NCBI RefSeq assembly: GCF_006980715.1
Contig: NZ_SBHN01000001.1
Location: 62,001-126,000, forward strand
From: Telmatospirillum sp. J64-1
GTDB lineage: Bacteria; Pseudomonadota; Alphaproteobacteria; Rhodospirillales; Magnetospirillaceae
DNA: 64,000 nt
Direction of reading: 5' to 3'
The position numbers and the translations under genes were made by a program. Under the pieces are notes generated by a model that was not told where the DNA came from, made no database searches, and saw only the letters and a program-made list of their open reading frames with translations. Below are positions 8,034 through 16,131 of this stretch, piece after piece (the first letter of the stretch is position 1; each line of letters opens with the position of its first letter).

Positions 8034-8894
8034 TCAGGCGTAGCGTTTGGCACCGGCGACGCAGAGGACGACAAGGCCGGTGGCCGCGACCATCGTCCAG
8101 GCGATTGGTTCGCGCAGCAGCAGGCCGGCCAGCGTCAGCCCGAAGAAGGGCTGCAACAGTTGCAACTGCCCGACGCCCGCGATGCCGCCGAGGGCGAGGC
8201 CGCGATACCAGAAGACGAAGCCGATCAACATGCTGAAGATCGAGACATAGGCGAGGCCGAGCCAGGCCGGGACGCCGATCCGGCCCCAGGATTCCGGCAG
8301 CGTGGCCAGCGCGACCACGGCCATTATCGGCAGCGCCAGAAGCAGCGCCCATGAGATGACCTGCCATCCGCCCAGCCGGCGCGACAGCGTGGCGCCTTCG
8401 GCATAGCCGAGGCCGCAAAGCAGGATCGCGGCCACCATCAGCAGGTCGCCCGTCGGTGCGGCGGGAGCGCCGCCGGACAGGGCGTAGCCTGCGACCGCCA
8501 TGGCGCCGAGGAGCGCGAACGGCCAGAAGGCCGGTTTCGGCCGCTCGCCCCCGCGCAGGACGGCGAAAAGGGCCGTCGCCAGCGGCAGGAGGCCGATGAA
8601 GACGAGGGCACGGGCCGAGGTGATGTGCTGCAGCGCCAGCGCCGTCAGCAACGGGAAGCCGATCACGACACCGAGGGCGACCATGACCAGCGCGCCGAGA
8701 TCCTTGCGGGCGGGTTTCGCCTGCCGGAGAAGGGCGAGGAAGGCGGCGCCGAGGAGCGCGGCGATCGCTGCCCGGGCCGAAGTCAGGAAGAGGGGCGAGA
8801 AGTCGCCGACGGCGACCCGCGTGGCGGGCAGCGAACCGCTGAAGATGATGACGCCTAAAAGGCCGCTGCCCCATCCATCCAGTTTCCGATCCAT
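8034..8894 (-). CDS. EamA-family (DMT) membrane transporter
   Basis: 286 residues, ten hydrophobic segments arranged as two EamA repeats; the first begins GLLGVIIFSGSLPATRVAV and the second has GYALSGG, then LSRRLGGWQVISWALLLALP. Upstream in-frame starts exist, but the ATG at 8894 has AGAGAGG at the right distance and matches the family start. The promoter holds a palindrome (8957-8978) that also lies before the MocR gene at 10153, so this exporter is probably its target. Substrate unknown; amino-acid or metabolite export is typical for the family. Confidence 0.85.
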   Translation of the reverse strand: MDRKLDGWGSGLLGVIIFSGSLPATRVAVGDFSPLFLTSARAAIAALLGAAFLALLRQAKPARKDLGALVMVALGVVIGFPLLTALALQHITSARALVFIGLLPLATALFAVLRGGERPKPAFWPFALLGAMAVAGYALSGGAPAAPTGDLLMVAAILLCGLGYAEGATLSRRLGGWQVISWALLLALPIMAVVALATLPESWGRIGVPAWLGLAYVSIFSMLIGFVFWYRGLALGGIAGVGQLQLLQPFFGLTLAGLLLREPIAWTMVAATGLVVLCVAGAKRYA

Positions 8895-8956
8895 GTAACC
8901 TCTCTTTCGGAGAGGCATCCTAGGACTCCGCCCCTGTACCGCACAGAGACAGTCCG

Positions 8957-8978
8957 ATACAATTCCGCAAAACTGTAT
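8957..8978. promoter_or_regulatory. Putative MocR operator, copy 1
   Basis: Imperfect palindrome ATACAAT-N8-ACTGTAT about 63 bases upstream of the EamA start. The surrounding 28 bases (8954-8981) match 24 of 28 bases around the second copy at 10095-10122. Just beyond it, TGTATGG (8974-8980) and CCATACA (8991-8997) form a further inverted repeat. GntR-type winged-helix domains of MocR proteins bind such sites in paired copies. Binding is inferred. Confidence 0.6.
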
Positions 8979-9031
8979 GGAAACATTTTCCCATACACCG
9001 GCGGGACAAGGCCGTTCATGTTCTGGTACGG

Positions 9032-9511
9032 CTATTTGAAGAGGCGGGCGTCCCAGTAGATGGGCGTTTCCAGGTCGGGCTTGATCCGGGGGAATTCCGG
9101 ATGATTGGCGTTGAAGAGGAAGTTCCGTTCCATGCGCGCCACGACGGATGGCACGATCAGGATGGCGCTGCGCTGCTCGGTGTACCACTGGTGCCCGAAC
9201 TGACGCGCCTCGTCGCCCGCAAGGCTGTGCCAGCCGGGCAGGAGATCAGGGTTGACGACCTCGTAGGAGATTCCGGCGGGTATGGCGATCTGGAGAAAGT
9301 GCTGGTTCGGCGGCATGAGGCCGTTGTAATGGACCAGCTTTTCCAGCATCGCCGTCGAATAGCGCTCGGATGCATAAATGACGGCGGCGCCGGTCTTGTG
9401 CCAGCGTCCCTGCATGCGCTTGGCGCCCTCGGGCGACCAGATCGGATAGGCGCCTTCCGGGTCGCCGATGCGGTAGGCCGTCAGGGGCTCGTTCAGCACC
9501 CGTATCGTCAC
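9032..9511 (-). CDS. RES-domain toxin of a RES/Xre toxin-antitoxin pair
   Basis: 159 residues carrying the RES fold: MQGRWHKTGAAVIYASERYSTAMLEK places the conserved Arg36, Tyr46 and Glu57, and SLAGDEARQFGHQWYTEQRSAILIVPS is the later conserved block. RES toxins characterised in Mycobacterium and Photorhabdus deplete NAD+. The start overlaps the antitoxin gene by 4 bases, the normal order antitoxin then toxin. No truncation is visible, so the pair looks intact. Confidence 0.9.
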   Translation of the reverse strand: MTIRVLNEPLTAYRIGDPEGAYPIWSPEGAKRMQGRWHKTGAAVIYASERYSTAMLEKLVHYNGLMPPNQHFLQIAIPAGISYEVVNPDLLPGWHSLAGDEARQFGHQWYTEQRSAILIVPSVVARMERNFLFNANHPEFPRIKPDLETPIYWDARLFK

Positions 9512-9960
9512 ACGGCCACTCCGGCTTCCGCGCGGGCCAGCAGGTTCAGGACGGCGTCCGCACCGGCCGCGCCGGTCACGGCCAAGTCGAGGGGCTTTTC
9601 CCCTTCGAGCAGTGGATGCGGGCGCAGCAGGAAGGCTTTGACACGGTCTTGATCGTCTCCATACACCCGCCCCACCGCGTCGATGACTTTCGTCAAATCA
9701 TAGAGGCGTTCGGAATATTGGGGGGACAGGCGTTTCTGGTTTTTCCTGGCGCGGCGAAGCGTCGCTTCGGGCACGATCCGCTCGACAACCTGACGGCTTC
9801 CAAAGAATTCCACCAGCATGTCCGTCGCCTGGACAGGCAATCCACTCGCCACGCTGCGGGCGAGAGAGACCTCGGTGAAAGGCGGGTCCGGGGTCAGTGA
9901 GAGCCATTTGGCGATGCGCGCCGGCTCACTGATTTGTCGGTTGGTTTCCACGGCAGCCAT
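9508..9960 (-). CDS. Xre/MbcA/ParS-type antitoxin of the RES toxin
   Basis: 150 residues. The middle (VPEATLRRARKNQKRLSPQYSERLYDLTKVIDAVGRVYGD) is the helix-turn-helix to toxin-binding junction of DUF2384 antitoxins, and the C-terminus (LLEGEKPLDLAVTGAAGADAVLNLLARAEAGVAV) matches the usual toxin-capping tail. It precedes and overlaps the RES gene. Two palindromes upstream at 9991-10024 are the likely autoregulatory site. Confidence 0.88.
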   Translation of the reverse strand: MAAVETNRQISEPARIAKWLSLTPDPPFTEVSLARSVASGLPVQATDMLVEFFGSRQVVERIVPEATLRRARKNQKRLSPQYSERLYDLTKVIDAVGRVYGDDQDRVKAFLLRPHPLLEGEKPLDLAVTGAAGADAVLNLLARAEAGVAV

Positions 9961-9990
9961 CGGTCAATCCTTTCAGCATGGGCAGAAAAC

Positions 9991-10024
9991 CGTCAACTGA
10001 CGGAAATATAGGCGTCAAGTGACG
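9991..10024. promoter_or_regulatory. Twin-palindrome operator of the RES/Xre operon
   Basis: CGTCAACTGACG (9991-10002) and CGTCAAGTGACG (10013-10024) are two CGTCA-N2-TGACG palindromes whose centres are 22 bases, two helical turns, apart. They start about 30 bases before the antitoxin ATG. This is the layout expected for cooperative binding by an antitoxin dimer or toxin-antitoxin complex; binding itself is inferred. Confidence 0.7.
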
Positions 10025-10097
10025 GATCTGCAAGGCTTGGTCGTGTGCTTGCAATGGAAAGGGTGGCTTTGCCGCTGGCCCGGACGGAGACGGACCG

Positions 10098-10119
10098 ATA
10101 CAATCCTGCAGAATTGTAT
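10098..10119. promoter_or_regulatory. Putative MocR operator, copy 2
   Basis: Near-perfect palindrome ATACAAT-N8-ATTGTAT, 34 bases before the MocR start codon. It has the same sequence and orientation as copy 1 before the EamA transporter, which points to autoregulation together with control of the transporter. It also falls where a -35/-10 region would be. Confidence 0.62.
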
Positions 10120-10152
10120 GGATGTATTTGGCATCTATTCGGGGAAGAGCGG

Positions 10153-11556
10153 ATGACGGACGGCAAGGGAACACGCACGGGCGCGGTGATGGCGGCGATC
10201 CGCGCGAAGATGGCGGGGCGGGCGCTTGTCGCGGGCGACCGGCTGCCCTCGATCCGGCGTTTCGCCGCGACCATGGGTGTGTCGCCTTCCACGGTCGTCG
10301 AGGCCTATGACCGTCTCGCCGCCGAGGGGCTGATCCGCGCCCGACGCGGGTCCGGCTTCTATGTCGCGGGCAATGCCCTGCCGCCGCTGGCCCTGGCGGA
10401 GGCCGAGCCGCGACGCGACCGGGCGGTCGATCCCTTCTGGGTGTCGCGGCAATCGCTCGATGCCGATTCCTCGGTGATGAAGCCCGGCTGCGGTTGGCTG
10501 CCGGCGGAGTGGATGCCCAACGACGCGGTGCGCCGCGCCCTGCGCAATCTCGCCCGGGCCGAGGAGAGCGTGCTGTCCGATTATGGCGGCACGCGGGGAT
10601 CGCCGCGCCTGCGGCGGCTGTTGCTGGGCCGCTTCGCCGAGGAGGGCCTTTCGGTCTCGCCCGATCAGGTCATGCTCACCGGTTCGGGAACCCAGGCCAT
10701 CGACCTGATTTGCCGCTTCCTGCTGCGGCCCGGCGATGCGGTGCTGGTGGACGATCCCTGCTATTTCAATTTCCAGGCGCTGCTGCGCGCGCATCAGGTC
10801 CGTATCCAGGGCGTGCCCTACACGCCGTCAGGGCCAGATCTCGCGGCCTTCGAGTCGCTGCTGGCCTCGGAGCGGCCCCGGCTCTACATCACCAATTCCG
10901 CGCTCCACAACCCGACCGGGGCCAGCCTGTCGCCGCAGACCGCCCATAGGCTGCTGAAGGCGGCCTCGGCGCAGGACCTGACGATCGTCGAGGACGACAT
11001 CTTTGCCGATTTCGAGCCGGAGCCGTCGCCGCGTCTTGCCGTGTTCGACGGGCTCGACCGTGTCATCCGGATCGGCAGTTTCTCGAAGACCCTGTCCGCC
11101 TCGATCCGCTGCGGCTATATCGCCGCCCGGGCGGATTGGATCGAGGCCCTGATCGACCTTCAGGTCGCCACCTGCTTCGGCGGCCCCAGCCCGATGGCGA
11201 CCGAACTGATTGCCGCCGTCCTCGCCGGAGGTGGTTATCGCAAGCATATGGAGGAATTGCGCCAGCGCCTTTCGCGGGCCAGGCGCGATCTGGCGGCCCG
11301 GCTGGCACCCTTGGGCATCCGGCCCTGGCTGATGCCGCGCGGCGGCTTCTATCTCTGGTGCCAGTTGCCCGAAGGCCAGGATTCCGCCGTGCTGGCGCGT
11401 ATGGCCTTGGCGGAAGACATCGTCCTGGCCCCCGGCAATGTGTTCAGCGTCTCGCAGACGGCCACGCGCTTTCTACGTTTCAACGTCGCCCAATCGGGCG
11501 ACCCGCGTCTCGTGGCGGTCCTTGAGCGGGCGATGAATCTTCATCCTGCCGGATGA
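10153..11556 (+). CDS. MocR-type transcriptional regulator (GntR helix-turn-helix plus aminotransferase domain)
   Basis: 467 residues. Residues 1-75 are a GntR winged helix (RLPSIRRFAATMGVSPSTVVEAYDRLAAEGLIRARRGSGFYV). The rest is a fold-type I aminotransferase-like domain with NSALHNPTGAS, IVEDDIFADFE and the PLP lysine K312 in GSFSKTLSASIRCGY. Longer in-frame starts run across the operator, so the ATG at 10153 preceded by GGGGAAGAG is preferred. MocR proteins sense PLP or PLP-amino-acid adducts. The matching operators make the EamA transporter its likely target. Confidence 0.9.
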   Translation: MTDGKGTRTGAVMAAIRAKMAGRALVAGDRLPSIRRFAATMGVSPSTVVEAYDRLAAEGLIRARRGSGFYVAGNALPPLALAEAEPRRDRAVDPFWVSRQSLDADSSVMKPGCGWLPAEWMPNDAVRRALRNLARAEESVLSDYGGTRGSPRLRRLLLGRFAEEGLSVSPDQVMLTGSGTQAIDLICRFLLRPGDAVLVDDPCYFNFQALLRAHQVRIQGVPYTPSGPDLAAFESLLASERPRLYITNSALHNPTGASLSPQTAHRLLKAASAQDLTIVEDDIFADFEPEPSPRLAVFDGLDRVIRIGSFSKTLSASIRCGYIAARADWIEALIDLQVATCFGGPSPMATELIAAVLAGGGYRKHMEELRQRLSRARRDLAARLAPLGIRPWLMPRGGFYLWCQLPEGQDSAVLARMALAEDIVLAPGNVFSVSQTATRFLRFNVAQSGDPRLVAVLERAMNLHPAG

Positions 11557-11569
11557 GGATTGCGTCGCC

Positions 11570-11764
11570 TCAGCGCGTGGAGGCCAGCGCCTTTTCGATC
11601 TTCTTGTCCGTCTTGTACTGGGACAGCGCATAGACCGACCAGATCGCCGCGGGCAGCCAGCCGATCAGCGTGATCTGCAGGAGCAGGCAGATGATGCCGG
11701 CGAAGGGGCGGCCGATCGTGAAGAACTGGAGCCACGGAAGCAGCAGGGCGAGGATCAGGCGCAT
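11570..11764 (-). CDS. YqaE/Pmp3-family small membrane protein
   Basis: 64 residues with two hydrophobic helices separated by a short polar turn (FFTIGRPFAGIICLLLQITLIGWLPAAIWSVYAL) and a charged C-terminus (KTDKKIEKALASTR). This is the Pmp3/YqaE (UPF0057) pattern; such proteins are linked to membrane potential and salt or cold stress. Its stop lies 13 bases from that of the MocR gene, on the opposite strand. Confidence 0.8.
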   Translation of the reverse strand: MRLILALLLPWLQFFTIGRPFAGIICLLLQITLIGWLPAAIWSVYALSQYKTDKKIEKALASTR

Positions 11765-11800
11765 GATAGTCTCCTGGTGATGCGAAGGCGAAAGCTCGTA

Positions 11801-11998
11801 TCACGACCCGGCTTTACGGGCAATGACGAGGGGCGTCATCCGGGGCAGCCGTCCTTCGCTTCCTCCTTCAAGGGGATCGAGCGGCACATAGAGATCGGCT
11901 TGCTCCAGATCGTCGGCCGCCGAGAAAAGCATCATGACGCCCAAGAGAAACAGGCACAGAAGGGAAGCCAACCCGATGGTGCATGTGATCGACCCCAT
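11801..11998 (-). CDS. Hypothetical small protein with one N-terminal membrane segment
   Basis: 65 residues. A single hydrophobic stretch (TCTIGLASLLCLFLLGVMMLFS) is followed by an acidic region (AADDLEQADLYVPLDPLEGG) and a basic end. AGGGA lies 7 bases before the ATG and a perfect inverted repeat lies at 12034-12051, both supporting a real gene. I recognise no family. It precedes the Pmp3-like gene on the same strand and may be cotranscribed with it. Confidence 0.5.
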   Translation of the reverse strand: MGSITCTIGLASLLCLFLLGVMMLFSAADDLEQADLYVPLDPLEGGSEGRLPRMTPLVIARKAGS

Positions 11999-12033
11999 GA
12001 TTTTTCCCTACCCCGCTACCCATCTCTCTTTAC

Positions 12034-12051
12034 ATACATTCACGAATGTAT
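12034..12051. promoter_or_regulatory. Perfect inverted repeat upstream of the small membrane protein genes
   Basis: ATACATTC-AC-GAATGTAT, an 18-base perfect palindrome starting 36 bases before the ATG at 11998. The half-site ATACATTC also occurs, on the complementary strand, inside the first TetR operator at 12710-12729. A TetR-family regulator, possibly the neighbouring one, could bind both; this is inference. Confidence 0.4.
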
Positions 12052-12116
12052 AGTGGCAACAGAAAGCGTGAAGCCGAGGCGAACGAAGAAAAAGCCCTTT
12101 CTTTTCCACCCGATGC

Positions 12117-12692
12117 CTAGTCCGCCCTGACCAGAGGCAGGAAGATCGAATCGACCCAGGCGACCCGCAATTCCGGCGGTGGTGGCGCGAAAGTCATGAT
12201 GGCGTGGTGGCGGAAAAGGTCGCTGAGAAGCGTACTGACAGGGGGAACGAGTTTTTCTGGAGCGATCTCGCCGCGTTTCACGCCTCTTTCCAGGATGGCG
12301 GCAAGCGGCTGGGGGTTACCCGCCAACAAGGCGGTGCGCAAACTCTGCGGCGTTGACGACGTCTCGTGAAAGTATTCACTGAAGAACAGGGTGAAGACGG
12401 CGGCGATTCCTCTTACACGGTTGGAGGCGTGTTCCAGAAGTTCCAGCAATTCGGTGCGCAGGTCCCCGCGATCCGGCACCTCGAGGGGATGCTTCGCTAT
12501 CTGCCGCCGGATTGCCGCGATCGCAAGATCGGCCTTCCCATCCCATCGGCGGGCAAGAACCGGTCGGCTGGTGCCGGCCCGTGTGGCGACGGCCTCCATC
12601 GTCAACCCCGCATAGCCACGCTCCGTCAGCTCCAGCCAGGCAGCGTCTAGGAGGGCCTCCTCGAGATCCGCGCCGCGTCGACGCCCCTTCAT
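12117..12692 (-). CDS. TetR-family transcriptional regulator
   Basis: 191 residues. The N-terminal helix-turn-helix is plain: LLDAAWLELTERGYAGLTMEAVATRAGTSRPVLARRWDGKADL, with R/W in place of the common LY-HF. The C-terminus (LSDLFRHHAIMTFAPPPPELRVAWVDSIFLPLVRAD) fits TetR_C_16-type ligand domains. It is divergent from the MipA/OmpV gene with two palindromes between them, the usual local repressor layout. The ligand is unknown. Confidence 0.88.
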   Translation of the reverse strand: MKGRRRGADLEEALLDAAWLELTERGYAGLTMEAVATRAGTSRPVLARRWDGKADLAIAAIRRQIAKHPLEVPDRGDLRTELLELLEHASNRVRGIAAVFTLFFSEYFHETSSTPQSLRTALLAGNPQPLAAILERGVKRGEIAPEKLVPPVSTLLSDLFRHHAIMTFAPPPPELRVAWVDSIFLPLVRAD

Positions 12693-12709
12693 GTGATGAC
12701 CTCCTCAAT

Positions 12710-12773
12710 AAGATGCAAGAATGTATCTTGACGAGCGCGAATTTTGGCCGCACAAGATACGTCAATGCATCTT
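12710..12773. promoter_or_regulatory. Two palindromic operators between tetR and the MipA/OmpV gene
   Basis: Site 1 (12710-12729) is AAGATGCA-N4-TGTATCTT and site 2 (12754-12773) is AAGATACG-N4-TGCATCTT. Both fit AAGATRCR-N4-TGYATCTT and their centres are 44 bases apart, so they lie on one face of the helix. They are placed to block both divergent promoters. TetR binding is inferred from position and symmetry. Confidence 0.65.
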
Positions 12774-12790
12774 GTTAAGGGGGCGAAAGA

Positions 12791-13558
12791 ATGACAAGGA
12801 TTTTTGCGCGGCCGCAGACCATCGGCATGGGGGCTATTCTGGCGACGATGGTGCTCGGGACAGCGACCGCCGCCCAGGCGGAGCCGAACCGCTGGACGCT
12901 GGGCGCGGGTGTCGGCGTGGTTCCCCGTTTCCAGGGGGCGGACAAGTACAAGGCGCAGCCGCTGCCGCTGGTCGATATACAGGTCGGGCGCTTCTTCGCA
13001 CGGGGTGTCGATGAAATTGGGGTCAATGTCGTCGATACCCCGCGATTCAAGGCCGGGGCCAGCGTCAGCTGGATGCATGGCTACGACAGTGACGATGTGC
13101 CCGAAGGTATCGACGGCGTCGATGATGCCTTGGGTGCACGTCTCTTTGTCTCGACCCAGTTCCGGGGGGCGGTGGCGAGGCTTACGGCGACCCAGGCCGT
13201 CACCGAAACCGATCGGGGGCTGCTCGTCAATGCCAGCTTGGCTTACCCGATCCGCACGAACGAGCGGCTGACGATCACGCCCAGCCTCGGGACCACCTGG
13301 GCGAATGCGAAATACATGGACAGCTATTTCGGCGTTGATGCGCCCGAAGCCGCAGCCTCGGGCTTGCGCCGCCACAACCCTTCATCGGGGTTCAAGGACA
13401 TTTTCTTCCGTATCAGTGCCAGCTATCGCATCACGGACAGCATAAGCGCCCTCGGTTCCATCGGCGTGACCCATTTGCTTGGTGACGCAGCGGACAGTCC
13501 CTTCGTCGAGCAGAAGACACAGCCTTTGGCGCTGATGGGGCTGACCTATACGTTCTAG
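12791..13558 (+). CDS. MipA/OmpV-family outer membrane protein
   Basis: 255 residues. A signal peptide ends near TAAQA-EPNRW (residues 27-28). The mature part has LGAGVGVVPRFQGADKYKAQPLPLVDIQVGRFFARG, the OmpV/MipA signature, then alternating beta strands ending in LMGLTYTF with a terminal Phe, as required for outer-membrane assembly. The family includes a murein-scaffold protein and porin-like proteins. The divergent TetR gene and twin operators suggest inducible expression. Its stop overlaps the convergent gene by 4 bases (CTAG). Confidence 0.88.
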   Translation: MTRIFARPQTIGMGAILATMVLGTATAAQAEPNRWTLGAGVGVVPRFQGADKYKAQPLPLVDIQVGRFFARGVDEIGVNVVDTPRFKAGASVSWMHGYDSDDVPEGIDGVDDALGARLFVSTQFRGAVARLTATQAVTETDRGLLVNASLAYPIRTNERLTITPSLGTTWANAKYMDSYFGVDAPEAAASGLRRHNPSSGFKDIFFRISASYRITDSISALGSIGVTHLLGDAADSPFVEQKTQPLALMGLTYTF

Positions 13559-16131
13559 CCCTCAGAGAATGGGCGGTGCCGCCGGAGCCAGAGTTCGAGT
13601 TCGGCCGGCGGCAGCGGCTTGGTGTAGAGGTAGCCCTGTGCCACCTGGCATCCGAGGTCGATCAGGAACTGGCGCTGATCCTCGGTTTCCACCCCTTCGG
13701 CGATGACGGTCATGTCCAGGCTCTGGCCGATGCGGATCACGGCCATGGCGATTGCCCGCGCATTGGGATTGCGGTCGATGTCGCGCATGAAGCTGCGGTC
13801 GATCTTCAATTCCGTCACCGGCAGTTTGGCCAGGCGCGACAGGCTGGAAAATCCCGTGCCGAAATCGTCCATCGACAGGCCGACGCCGAGGGCACGGATG
13901 CGGTGCAGAGTCTCCAGGGTTTCGGCCTCGCCGTCCATCATGGCGTTCTCGGTGATTTCCACCTTCAGGCAATGTCCCGGCAAGCGGTATTCGCACAGCA
14001 ACTCGGTGAGGAACAGGGGAAGCTGCTTGTTGCGGAAATGCAGGGGCGAAAGGTTGACGGCGACGGTGGGCAGGTCGATGCCCCTGGCGCGCCACTCCGC
14101 CATCTGGCGGCAGACCTCGCGCAGGGCCCAGTTGCCCAGGGCCTCGATCTGTCCCGTTTCCTCGGCCAGGGGGATGAAGCGGTCGGGCGGAATGATGCCC
14201 AGTTCGGGGTGGGTCCAGCGGGCCAGGGCTTCGACGCCGTGGATCTCGCCGGTGAGGGGACGGACCAGGGGATGGTATTCGAATCTGAGCTGTTCCTGTC
14301 GGATCGCCTCGCGCAGCGCCGCGCTGAGCCTCATCCGGTCCTGGGCGAAACGGGCCATGGCCGGGCTGTAGAAGCAGGGCCGCCCCCGCCCTTCGGTCCT
14401 TGCCCGCTGCATGGCGACATTGGCGTGGCAGAGAAGGTCTTCCCCATTGCCGCCATTCGCGGGGGAGAAGGCGATGCCGATGCTGGCCGAGCAGGTCACC
14501 GGCTGTCCGCCGATATCCAGCGGCGCAGCCAGTTCCGCGAGAATGCGTTCGGCAAGGCTGGAGGTTCTGGCGAGGCTGGTATTGTTCAATATCATCAGGA
14601 AGGCATCGCCGCCGAACCGTCCCAGGTAATTCTTCGGCTCCAACCGGGCGTGCATAAGATTACTGACCGCGATCAGCAGCGTGTCGCCTGCGGCATGGCC
14701 GAGCGTCTCGTTGATGTCCTGGAGATTGTCGACCCCGATGGACAGGAAGGCGATGTCCCCTGCGCCTTCGGGGCGAGTGGTGAGGGCGCGTGCCTTTTCC
14801 AGGAGCGCGGCGCGGTTGGGCAGGCCGGTCAGGCTATCGAAACGGGCCAATGCCATCAGGCGTTCCCGGCTCTCATGCCGCTCGATCGCCAGCAGGCAGA
14901 GATGGCGGCTGACCAACGCGATCTCTTCGTGCCAACGGCAGGAAGGCCGGCAGGCGGGGAAATAGAAGGTCAGGCTGCCCATGACTCTGCCATCGGCGCG
15001 CTTGATCGGCGAAGCCCAACAGGCCTGGATCCCGAAATGCCGGAGGCTTTCGCCGAGCTTCTGCCAGCGGGGATCGGACGGGACATCCTCGGACAGAAGC
15101 GGTCTGCCGAGGAAGGCCGCCAGGCCCGAGGTGGTGGCTTCCGGTCCGATGGGAACCCGGCGGATCGCCGCGCGATAATCTTCCGGCAGGCTGGGCCCCG
15201 CCGCCAGGGCCAGGGATTCTTCTGCGTCGCGCAGGAAGACGGCGGCGACGAGGCCCGGCGCGATGACTTCGATCCGCCGGCACAGGAAATCCAGCAGGCC
15301 GTCCAGCGACAGGTCGCTGGTCAGGGCGGCGAGCATCTCTTGCTGCAAGCTGCGTAACTGGCGGCTTTCCGTGATGTCGGAAAGGACAGCGACGACGTTG
15401 CGCATCTCGCCCTCGGGCCCGGCGATGGGATTGATCGAGGCCGACACCCACAGCTCGCGTCCGTCCTTGGCGGCGGCAAGGATTTCTTCCTGAAAGCCGG
15501 TATTGCCCCAGGCTCCTTGCTGGAGACGCTGCAGGTCGGCCGGGTCTGTGGCAGGGGAAGCCAGGAAGGAGCTCGGACGCCGCCCCATCACCTCCGTCGC
15601 CGTATAGCCGAACAGGTCGGTGAAGGCCTGGTTCACGTAAACGATGTCGCGGTTGTGGTCGAGGATCAGCACGGCCTTGCCGGTCTCGTCCACCGCCAGC
15701 GACAGCAGGCGCCGTTCCTCGCGCAGCAAGACCTCGCGGGTGATGTCCCGCAGGAAGCCGAGATAGTAGATCCCGTCATCCGTGGCCACCTTGGAAAGCG
15801 AGAACGAGACCCAGATCCGGCTCCCGTCCTTGCGTTCCACTTCCAGTTCGCGGCTGGTGCCGACGATCTTGTTCTGGCCGGTGCGCCGGTTGTCCTCGAT
15901 GGATTGCCGGTGCGCCTGCCGCAATGGGGCGGGAACGAGCACGTCCACGCTGCGGCCGAGGACTTCCTGCCTGTCATAGCCCCACAGCCGTTCCGCGGCG
16001 GCGTTGAAGAAGATGACGGTGTTCCGGCTGTCGATCAGCACCGCGGCATGGATGGCCTGCTCCAGGGCCGGCCAGAGGAGATCGTGGCGACGCACCAGGT
16101 CAAGGCCGTTCGAAGTGTGATGGATGGTCAT
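13555..16131 (-). CDS. dosP: DosP-like haem-PAS/PAS/GGDEF/EAL cyclic-di-GMP phosphodiesterase
   Basis: 858 residues: PAS-A about 20-130, PAS-B 145-260, a GAF-like region 265-420, GGDEF 430-590 and EAL 600-850. The GGDEF core is degenerate (GGDAF at 507-511). The EAL domain keeps EAL (634-636), NLSPLHF, EITE, DDFGTG, KIDRSF and EGVET, so it should hydrolyse c-di-GMP. PAS-A resembles E. coli DosP along its length ([27 protein letters not shown]). His74 matches the proximal haem ligand His77, but the distal Met95 position is Thr92, with the neighbouring Arg (94) kept. The start overlaps the chemoreceptor stop by 4 bases. Oxygen or gas sensing is inferred. Confidence 0.88.
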   Translation of the reverse strand: MTIHHTSNGLDLVRRHDLLWPALEQAIHAAVLIDSRNTVIFFNAAAERLWGYDRQEVLGRSVDVLVPAPLRQAHRQSIEDNRRTGQNKIVGTSRELEVERKDGSRIWVSFSLSKVATDDGIYYLGFLRDITREVLLREERRLLSLAVDETGKAVLILDHNRDIVYVNQAFTDLFGYTATEVMGRRPSSFLASPATDPADLQRLQQGAWGNTGFQEEILAAAKDGRELWVSASINPIAGPEGEMRNVVAVLSDITESRQLRSLQQEMLAALTSDLSLDGLLDFLCRRIEVIAPGLVAAVFLRDAEESLALAAGPSLPEDYRAAIRRVPIGPEATTSGLAAFLGRPLLSEDVPSDPRWQKLGESLRHFGIQACWASPIKRADGRVMGSLTFYFPACRPSCRWHEEIALVSRHLCLLAIERHESRERLMALARFDSLTGLPNRAALLEKARALTTRPEGAGDIAFLSIGVDNLQDINETLGHAAGDTLLIAVSNLMHARLEPKNYLGRFGGDAFLMILNNTSLARTSSLAERILAELAAPLDIGGQPVTCSASIGIAFSPANGGNGEDLLCHANVAMQRARTEGRGRPCFYSPAMARFAQDRMRLSAALREAIRQEQLRFEYHPLVRPLTGEIHGVEALARWTHPELGIIPPDRFIPLAEETGQIEALGNWALREVCRQMAEWRARGIDLPTVAVNLSPLHFRNKQLPLFLTELLCEYRLPGHCLKVEITENAMMDGEAETLETLHRIRALGVGLSMDDFGTGFSSLSRLAKLPVTELKIDRSFMRDIDRNPNARAIAMAVIRIGQSLDMTVIAEGVETEDQRQFLIDLGCQVAQGYLYTKPLPPAELELWLRRHRPFSEG

